Shown here: one piece after another, positions 55,597-64,000 of the stretch
Layout of the letters: every line of letters begins with the position of its first letter
Numbering within the stretch: the stretch's first letter is position 1
Source of the DNA: Clarireedia homoeocarpa
Lineage: Eukaryota > Ascomycota > Leotiomycetes > Helotiales > Rutstroemiaceae
NCBI GenBank assembly: GCA_001465935.1
Contig: LNKV01000033.1
Coordinates: 744,001-808,000, forward strand
DNA length: 64,000 bases
Direction: 5' to 3'
Translations under genes and position numbers: made by a program
The notes under the pieces: generated by a model
Told to the model about the DNA's origin: nothing
What the model saw: only the letters and a program-made list of their open reading frames with translations
Database searches by the model: none

Positions 55597-58500
55597 TCAA
55601 GCGCCGACTGCCTGAATAGTGGGGCTTGGAAGTCGCTCGCTCTCTGCTACTCTGTGCCCCTGTTCTGGAACATCAATAGTAAGCCCTAACGAGCCTTGCG
55701 ACACATTTCCCATGTGTTCATCTGCCAGCGGCGAGGGCTCGGGTTCTGGCGTGTAAAACCTCATCTGTCTACTCGAATTCTCATCCTCATTTTCGTCCTC
55801 AACCGGAGGTAACGGTGTTCTGCGACCTTCAGATATGCTCAAGGCAGCTTCACTATCATCATCGACGTTGACAGCGAGATTTGGTTTGTTATGCCCTTGT
55901 GCAGAATAGCGTCTATGCAAGTCTCGAAAGCTTCGAGCAGTTGCTGTACTGGTTGTTCCAGTCGAGTCATGACGAGCACGGGATTCGGCTGGCTCAGTAA
56001 TAATTGAATGAAAATCATCGTCGATGGAAGCGGGTGATGGGAGGTCAGAATTGTCCTTTTGCGGCTGCTTGCGCAAGCGAAGACGTTCCTCGTGGGACAT
56101 GCTCTGGAACTCAGTGCCAAATGTTATAACAGAAGCTTTCTTACCATGCACAACGAAGCTTCCTGAACCACGAGTTAGAGTTTCGTCTGCTACGTTCCCT
56201 TCGTCGGACATCGCGGCGCTGGATGCTGAATCTTTGCCTTTCCGGCTTCGATGATGCGTAGGAACATGAGCTTCGCGTAAAGTTCGATGGAGACTTCGTC
56301 GGATTTTCCCCTTGTCCTTGTCATTGATATCTCTATTCTCTTCAGTATCCATAGCAGCCTCCGAGCGATCCCCAGTAGCTACATCGGAGTCGATCAAACC
56401 TGTCTGTGCAAGAACAGATTGCTCGGCAGCGTCAAGGTTGGGATCCGAAGAAGCTTGTGGATCTGGGATGGATGGCTTCAAGCTAGACCGGGAGGTTCGA
56501 GGCTCGAGCATAGGGCTAGTGGGAGCACCACCCGAAACGGAAGTTTTGCGCGGCGGTAGAGCATCGAAGCTTATAGGCGGAAGCTCCCATGAGGCTTGTG
56601 CCTTGTGAAACGACGCGGTCTTTGCATTTGGTGATGTTTGAAATACGTCCTCCGTTTCATGCTCTTTCTCGGGCTGCGTTGCCGTGGAGGGGCGAGTTGC
56701 AGAATCCAAAGTTGGGGATTTAGGAGTGCGTTGCGCAGTAAGACTACTTGCTTTGGATTGTAGGCGAGATAATGCAGATCGGTGTGATAACGGTGTATCT
56801 CCACTTGGACCTGGCTCGGGTTTTGGTATGAAAGCCTCCCCATTCTTCTCATCCTCCAAATCCATGGTTAGAATGTCCTTGTGACACTTCAAGCGCCAAA
56901 TCTCTACTCGGCCCCATTTCAGTTGAGCGGACATACGAGCCGCAGCAAGTAAGATTTGTTCTCTCGTCTTTGGTTGTATAGGAGCCAAGATTTGCAAATG
57001 ACGGGCGTTGCGCAATTGGTCGTCAAGATGTTTCTGTGCGAGTGCAAGCTTCTCCTCCGCATCAGAGATCTTTTGGAGCATGATTTCGCGACGAGCTGCA
57101 AGAATCTCGTTTGCCATTTTGTTGTCAATCTTTCCACTAACAACTGTGACCTCCCCGGTAGGCGTTTGGAAAGACTTGGTAGACTCATTATGACTCTCTA
57201 GACGACGTATTCCTCGGCTGCGCTGGCCGTCGTAGTTTCCACCAACCACACCACGCATTCGGACACCGGAAGTTCTGAACGCAGCTGCATAGTTGAGTTT
57301 AGCAAGCCAGTCGTTCATCTCATCTTCATTATCAGCCAAGAATGTTTCCTCGAATCCACCATGACGAACGAAGACAAATGCATTTTTATGCTTCTTATAA
57401 GTTGAATCCACAAGAGCGACTGCATCGTCAGTGGACATCAATGCGTCGGGCTTGAACTGTTCGAGGGGAGGCTTAAAGGTTACAGGACTACCATCGAGGC
57501 CGTGTTTGATATGAGTATCAAGTTGATGCATCAAACTTTTGATCCACGCAGTATTCCTGAAGAAATAAAGTTGGGCACCAGTGAGAATTGCACCCCATTC
57601 TTGCCAAGGCGAACGAGTCTTCTTCTTCTTGACGTCCTTTCGCCAAAGGAGGCCGACCTTTGTGATTTTGATGTCCACAATACCTGGATGTGCCTCTTCT
57701 GGATTTGTGACGGTTTTCTCGGACATGAACGCATCTGGCCGTGATCTTGCAGAAACAATTTGAAGGACTCCGGTTCTAAAGAACGTCTTGTTGAGGTCGC
57801 GCAGGTTCAGTGATGTAGCAGTTCCAAGATAGCTATAATGATCCTCGAGGTGCATCACGTCTTTCAGATTCGGGCGCAATGTATCGAGCTTACTGTCGAT
57901 GATGAGTGTATATGGGTCAACAGGCTCTTTTGATGGACGCTTGGCGGGGTCGCCAGGCCCACGAGGAAATACCGACGACTTCTTTTTCGTCTTGTGAGGC
58001 ATGATCCGTTCGCCGTTAATATCCAGGTCATCTTCCACATGAATGAAAGGTGTGTATGAGATATTATCGTAGAAGCATTCCAAAATTTCGTCAAAAATCC
58101 CTTCCCCACGAGTATTCTTGAGATAATCTGCCTTCTGCATCTTGTGCTTATTATTTTTGTTAAACACATCAGTGTGTAATATCAGAAGGGAGAAAGCTAT
58201 AAAGTAAGCTTGATCGGGGGATGCATATATTCCAGGATTGCATTCATGATACCTGTTTGCAAATCCCTGTATACATCTATCAATCTGCTGGGTCTCCTTT
58301 GGGAGCTCAACCTCCATGAGCAGTTTACGTATAGCCATGTCCATAGGATCCCCAAAGAAACCAAATCCTCTCATGTAGCTGCGAAGAACAGCCTGTGAGA
58401 AAGGATCTGTGCCCTTTGATAAAACGCTCGCTACAACACCTCTGCTGACTGCCTCTTCAAGCCTGACAAGGTACTTAGCCGGTGTATCATCTTCATATCG

Positions 58501-59972
58501 TTCCGGAAGAACAATAGGCTCTCGACTCAATTGCATAGAATTGTTCTTTGACGTGCTTGACCCGGGGGTACCAGGGCCCGATTGTCCAGGAAGGTCTGAA
58601 TTCTGCCGCAAGCGGGATGAAAGACCGAATAAGTCACCAAAACTCTTACGTCCGGTAGACGTCGATGTTCGGGCGGACGGTAACGTCGGTGTTTGGAGAG
58701 CATCTTCAGTGGGCATGTTCCTTAAAGAATTGAACGTAGATGATCTACCACGTAAGGTTACTCTGGAACGAGTGGGCGAAGATCGTGAGGATGAAGCAGT
58801 GGAGCCTTGTCGCAAGAGTGGTGTTTCCGGTCGACCAGCTGCGCTAGCCGATTTGGCTGAAGCATTTGGAGAAGATGAGGTATGTGAAGAAGAAGGTGGT
58901 GCATGGGACTGGATACTATGAGATGACATATTCTCAGTAGATCGAGAGGTCAAACCTCGTGTGGCAGCCGATTCAGGACCATGAGACGAGCCTCCACGTA
59001 ACATATTTGTTGAAAGAGACTGTGAGTGATCTTGGTGAGATGACTTTTGTGAAGAGTGTCCAAGATCAAATAATGGAGCAGGTTTCTTCCGTCGAGGAAG
59101 ACGGAAGAAGGTTGTTGTGGTTTGCACCGTATGTGTAGTGGTAGTTGTGGTCGCATAAATCCCATGATCACCCGAGCTGGCATCCGACCTCGAAGATTCC
59201 GAAAGTCTGTTGATAGGCAAAGCTAGGGTCGAGGTTGCTTCATCTCCATACGCAGGAGGGGAACTGATATTGCCGTGGGTGACTGGACGATCTGGCTCGT
59301 CGAACGTAACACGATTTTTACTTCCTGATGGGCCAGATTCTGACATGGTTTTCCTCCTTTCCATTTTATCATTGGAGGTGACTTTCAACAATTCTTCATC
59401 CTGCCCCGCGGTACCACTGCCAACAAATGATTTATTTCGGCCCGGAAGTCTGACTCTGGACTTTTTCTTGCTCGGTCTCAGTCCATTGAAATCAACTGTA
59501 GGGGCTGTGGTTATAATTTCAGGTGCTATCCACGACGTCAGCACAAGTCACATTGCTAGACGAGAAGATACTTGCGATGGGGCACCGGTGGTATATCTTC
59601 AGCCATCGATGCATTTCGAGCCTGTAGTCGCGATCTGGTAGACAATTGTGAGTCGGAGGCATGTCTGAATCTAAGCATAGAAAAGCGGCGATGTTTCGAG
59701 GTCTCTTCTTGAATTGGTGGTGAGATTGGTCTTTCTAAATGTGAGTGGTCTGCGGATGGTCTATTCATATCTGGAACATTGGCGACTGGCGTAAGGGACG
59801 AAAAGTCTCCAGGAGAAGGTCGTCGTGGTGTTTGTTCACTCACTCTTCCATCGGGTACGTGTGCGTCGGATATCGGATCGAGATGGACATTCGGTTCGAC
59901 TGTAGGGTAGAAGCTATGCCGTCGCATTTCAGCATCACTGGCAGCAGCTCCACGGCGACGGAGTAAAGGCAT
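55597..59972 (-). CDS. Sec7-PH Arf guanine-nucleotide exchange factor (Syt1-type)
   Basis: This activates Arf-type GTPases in Golgi and secretory traffic. Two exons (59576-59972, 55597-59525) join in frame to 1,441 residues. The intron at 59526-59575 is 50 bp and appears to start with GC (GCAAGT) and end ATAG, with a CTGAC branch 11 nt before the acceptor. The N-terminal 480 residues are Ser/Thr/Pro-rich. The Sec7 domain is at about 481-623, with the glutamic finger in ELPKETQQIDR (Glu543), FANRYHECNPG and AFSLLILHTDVFN. A PH domain at about 756-881 (VGLLWRKDVKKKKTRSPWQEW...DEMNDWLAKL) carries a long insert. A helix with LAQKHLDDQL and another disordered tail follow. Domain order matches yeast Syt1. 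The start is the only ATG near the leader MPLLRRRGAA. Confidence 0.9.
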
Positions 59973-62079
59973 GTTGTTGAAGGGGGAGTGGGCAACATCG
60001 AACCTGCACGACGTGACAAAGGAGTAATAGTTACGGCTGGTGTGTGGATTACATTGGCAAAAGAGGACGTATGGTGATGTTTGAGAATCTGTATCCCTTC
60101 GTCTGAGGCTGAATGCTAGGAGATTCCTTGGAAGTTTTAAGCTTTTCGCACTGGTGGTTGGGTAAGGAAACGGCAAACGGATACGAGTGAAGGCGAGAGG
60201 GAGAGGGAGAGTGAGGGCGATTTAGCTGAACAGGTATAAATTCAATGTAGGGGAAGGAAGAAGAAGAAGAAAAGAAAGGCTTTCAGAGCAAGTTCACAGC
60301 GGTTCAATCAATTGAGTCGGATATTTTTTGTTTGTGAGTGTAGTGTTGTTACGATGTAACTGGATATCGGGGATTGGAGTGGAGAGGTGGAAAGGTGGGA
60401 AGGTGGAAGGTGGAAGGTGGAAGGTGGAAGTGGAAAGGTGCTGGGTGGTGGAAAGGTCGCAAGGCAAGTACACAGGGAGTACGTACGGGTACGAGAGGGA
60501 AGGACGAGTAAGAGTTATGCGTTGCTGTCTGTGTGAGGTAAGGCTGCATGCAATACTGTGTATGTGTGTCTCTGTACATAATTTCTTTCAGGGTTCCAAG
60601 GGAAGTAAATCAAACAGCGATGTAAGATCTTACCCACGCACCACGCACACTCTTCTTTCAGACCTGTTCTTCCACTGCCAACCCACATTTTGCCGTTGCA
60701 AAACAAGAGCAGATGACGCAAATCGGCTGTCGAACGGCCAAATTCCTTTTGGCACCCAATCGAGGGAGAATTTGCAGCTTCGGATTTATACCCATCTCAC
60801 GCCGGATGCAACGAAATGATATCAGATCTACACCGTACTACACACTACACACTACACACTACACACTACTAGTCCTTTGCATAATGTTCCAGTTCCAGCT
60901 CGGACGGAGAACCTCTGTTCTGACCTTCAGCTCCTGTTTCGTCCTCACCATCTGACATGTGAGATAATGAACGACCCGGCTGCCGCGAGTTCCAAAGGCT
61001 ATTCGAAGAATCAGCCCAAGCCCACCAATATCTGAAAATAATCTCAAAATAATCTCAAAATAATCCGAGACATACGGACCATTGCCCTTGGCCATTCAAA
61101 GATACCGTCCAAAAGGGATGTCTACCTTGTGGCCCGGGTGAGCTCAGAAATGGGTCGGTAAGATTTGAAGTTATCAAAATCCAATTTTACTCCAAGATAT
61201 TGATTTACATGACTTCTACATATGGGGAACAGTCGCTGCCAGAAAAGAGTCTGGCGGTTTATTTTTGGACCAAGGCCTGATCAATACTCGTATACAAGCT
61301 CCGTACAGTGTTCTGTTTGTCGAGACGAAAGTACTGGCAAAGATGTTTCAATTGTGCGGCGATGTCCACTGTGCCATGTGCCATGTGCGACGTATAAAAG
61401 TCTAGCAGAACTATTATCTCTACCTTCTCATGCTGGCCGGCGTATCTGGGCATCCAGCCGTGTAAGCAGAAGGAGGAACAACGTGTAAAGCAGCAGAAGC
61501 TTTCCCCTCGCTGCTATCTCATATTTTCACTAGCCCAACGGTCTTTGGAAGAATGGAAGAATGGAAGAATGGAAGCAGATGTAAAGAGCTGGTGGGGTTC
61601 TTTCTTTCGCCCAGCCCCCCTCGGTCACCGCCAATAAGTAAGTTTGGGGATTTGAGACGACTCTGCAACCAAGTGAAGGCGAGAACTCCATGCTTGCCAG
61701 ATGTCGAGATATTGCACGAACAACACATACAACGTGATACTGATACTGTACTGTAATTGGAAGAACCGGCGTGAGAAGCCGGCTCGGCATGCAGGCTCGT
61801 CTGGGAAACAATGGAAGCCTAGGCAGGTCTTTCGGGCTTCGTTTTAGGTGCCGTGTTGAGCGTGTTGAGCGTGTTGAGCGTGTTGAGCGTGTTGAGCGTG
61901 TCCATCCTTCACTTAAGGCAGCCGTAAATCCTTCGCACAGCCGCTAGTCACCACATTCATATCTACCATCCACCCGCGCGCCAATCTTCATTTTTACAAT
62001 CCCAAAGCAACAATACTAAGCACACGACCAGCAATCGGTCTTCGTCTCTTATCAACATCTCCCAATGCGATAAATAACA
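59973..62079. promoter_or_regulatory. Divergent region between Sec7 and ECM14 genes, 2.1 kb
   Basis: No gene is supported here. AAGGTGG units repeat at about 60388-60430. CTACACA-type repeats lie at 60838-60870, TCTCAAAATAA copies near 61032-61060, GGAAGAAT copies near 61549-61575, and a 9-bp minisatellite about 180 bp upstream of ecm14. Frames over these repeats are artefacts. Confidence 0.5.
61852..61900. repeat. 9-bp minisatellite CGTGTTGAG, 5.4 copies
   Basis: There are five exact copies of CGTGTTGAG plus a partial CGTG. The array sits in the upstream region of ecm14. Confidence 0.95.
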
Positions 62080-63946
62080 ATGCTACCATTTCGCACCTCG
62101 CTGTTTGCACTAAACCTACTCCTAGCACTTGTCTTGTCTTGGTGTGTTTCGAATGTCGTCGCAATACCATGGACCACAAACGATAATGCTCAGTTCTTAC
62201 CTGTAACCCCGCGATATTCATCTCAACAGCAGCAGCCCATCCATAAGTCGCGCAATGTGTTTCCACAATTGACATGGCTTCGTGATACCGCGATTGAAAA
62301 GATCTTTCGCATTTCACCAAAGACCGCAAAGACATCTTCTGCCCAGGGCAACAACTCCCAACGTCCTGCCATTACTCAGCTTCCTGCGACATTGCTCGCA
62401 AGATACGGCGGCGATGTAGTCCTTCGCTTTAATCTCAGCTCTGCTGCAGAAGAACAAGCCTTGGCAGAGGCTGCCGATACACTTTTCTTGGATGTGTGGG
62501 AATTTACTAGCAATTGGGCAGATATACGGTTGAGGGAAGATGATGTATGCTAAAACATCCCTCGTTTGGCAAATGGTCTGGTCATGCTAATCATCAAAAT
62601 AGGTCTCATCACTCCTCGGTTTATTACCAAAATCATTGCAGACTGCATACTCCCATCTGATGCCAGACCTGGCAAAGACCATCTATCAATCCTATCCATC
62701 AATGGCATATGCGGATGTCGCCTTCCCTTCCAAACATTCAGAGCAAGCCTTCACTCCAGCGCTGAAGACAGGCTCGACTGATAGCGTAGACAACATATTC
62801 TTCCACGACTACCAACCACTCTCGGTCATTATCCCATGGATGCGCCTCATGGCCTCCATGTTTACCACACACGTCCGTTTGATTAGCATTGGAACCTCTT
62901 ACGAAGGTCGGGATATTCCAGCTTTGAAGATTGGCGTGTCTCCAAATCTCCCTCAAGAACCTGCTCAGCAGCGAAAGACTATCATTCTATCGGGTGGATT
63001 CCATGCTCGTGAATGGATATCTGTGAGCAGTGTGACATATGCTGCTTGGTCGTTGATTACCTCTTACGGTAAATCTCTAGAGATTACCAAGCTCCTTCAC
63101 GAATTTGATTTTGTCCTCATCCCTACCGTCAATGTCGATGGATATGTGTACACATGGGAAAACGACCGTCTCTGGCGCAAGAACCGTCAACAAACCAACC
63201 TTCGATTCTGCCGAGGTCTTGACCTGGACCGCGGATTTGGATTTGAGTGGGGTAGCTCTTTCCAAAGTAATCCTTGCTCCGAGAGCTATCCAGGAGACGC
63301 GCCCTTCCAGGCCGTTGAGTCTCACAGACTTGCCGAATGGGCCAAGAACGAGACAGAGAACAACAATGTCAGATTCGTCGGCTTCCTAGACTTACATTCC
63401 TATTCACAACAGATTCTATATCCCTACTCCTATTCCTGTCTAGCCGATCCTCCCAGCCTCGAAAATCTCGAGGAGCTCGGCATGGGTCTCGCTAAAGCGA
63501 TCCGTCTCTCCAGCGGCGAAACCTACACCGTCGCTTCAGCCTGCGAAGGTGCCGTATCCTCAAAATCATCCAACGATCCAGCGATCTCGCGTATGGAGAC
63601 TGGAGGTGGTTCGGCAATCGATTGGTTCTACCATGAACTGCACGTGCGATATAGCTATCAGATTAAACTTAGAGATACAGGCAGTTATGGGTTCTTGCTG
63701 CCGAAGGAGAACATTGTGCCCACGGGCGAAGAGATTTTCAATGTGGTGAAGTATTTTGGGGATTTTTTACTGGGGAATAAGGGGATTGAAAAGTCGATTG
63801 ATGTGGAGCTGGATATGGAGCAGCAGGGTCGGGTGAAGAGTCTTTTGCCGGTGGGAGTTATTGAGCAGGAGGCGGTGATTCCGGAGGAGCTGGATGATGA
63901 AGAAGTTGAGGATGTTAATTGGGAACTTAGGAGGAGGAAGAGGTAG
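62080..63946 (+). CDS. ecm14: Inactive metallocarboxypeptidase-like protein Ecm14
   Basis: This is a secreted M14-type pseudo-carboxypeptidase linked to the cell wall. Two exons (62080-62544, 62603-63946) are joined across a 58-bp intron to give DDVSSLLGLLPK. The product is 602 residues. A signal peptide starts MLPFRTSLFALNLLLALVLS. A propeptide region follows to about residue 210. The catalytic-like domain keeps the zinc ligands His289 and Glu292 (GGFHAREWIS) and His420 (LDLHSYSQQ). The general-base position is Lys510 in QIKLRDTGSYGFLLP, where active enzymes have Glu. This substitution defines Ecm14 orthologues. The C-terminus has an acidic run (EELDDEEVEDVN) and a basic end. Confidence 0.93.
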
Positions 63947-64000
63947 GTATATAGGTGGGTGATGGATTATTATGTTTGCAACGGCGTTTGGGAAAGCTGG

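Overview
The window reads as nuclear DNA of a filamentous ascomycete, most likely a leotiomycete close to Botrytis or Sclerotinia. That placement is my impression from the proteins and was not tested by a search. Genes are split by many introns of about 48-60 bp with GTRNGY-type donors, CTAAC/CTGAC branch sites and YAG acceptors. Both strands are used and there is no operon logic. I rebuilt 22 protein genes, the first cut by the window edge. For every spliced model the exon lengths sum to a multiple of three and the joined protein matches its family, where I recognise one. No tRNA, rRNA or complete transposon was found. One short assembly gap (N run) lies near 23.69 kb.

Layout. At 0-16 kb: TFIIE-alpha (partial), cystathionine beta-synthase, a Kre9/Knh1-like wall protein, a stretch with a decayed LTR-like relic, a hypothetical protein with a Ser/Arg-rich tail, a Pho85-type cyclin, and an Xaa-Pro aminopeptidase with a possible mitochondrial leader. 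At 13.5-18.4 kb: a head-to-head pair, a thiamine-diphosphate enzyme and a butanediol-dehydrogenase-like enzyme, which may share substrates around acetolactate and acetoin. At 19.4-25.5 kb: a very charged coiled-coil protein, then a 4.5-kb gene-free stretch rich in simple repeats, with the N gap inside a perfect 55-bp inverted repeat. At 25.5-35.8 kb: a dense housekeeping block with an augmin HAUS3-like coiled coil, an LrgA-LrgB fusion carrier, the Pin1/Ess1 prolyl isomerase, RNA polymerase II subunit Rpb9, mitochondrial ribosomal protein uL14m and the H4K20 methyltransferase Set9.

At 38-64 kb: a PAP2 membrane protein, a BTB protein, a HET-domain protein, SRP72, a 1,564-residue NLR-type protein (Goodbye-like, NACHT, TPR, Cys-rich zinc finger), a Sec7-PH Arf exchange factor of the Syt1 type, and the pseudo-carboxypeptidase Ecm14.

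Most genes are unrelated housekeeping functions that happen to be adjacent. Three places stand out as possible functional groupings or novelty: the thiamine enzyme/dehydrogenase divergent pair; the HET gene and NLR gene 5 kb apart, both from families used in fungal non-self recognition; and the NLR itself, which has a 45-bp tandem duplication at its N-terminus and an unusual C-terminal zinc-binding module. Gene-structure oddities include a 15-nt internal exon carrying a likely catalytic glutamate, a coding exon of only the ATG plus a 10-nt terminal exon in the Pin1 gene, a probable GC-AG intron in the Sec7 gene, and an intron carrying a 17-bp minisatellite.
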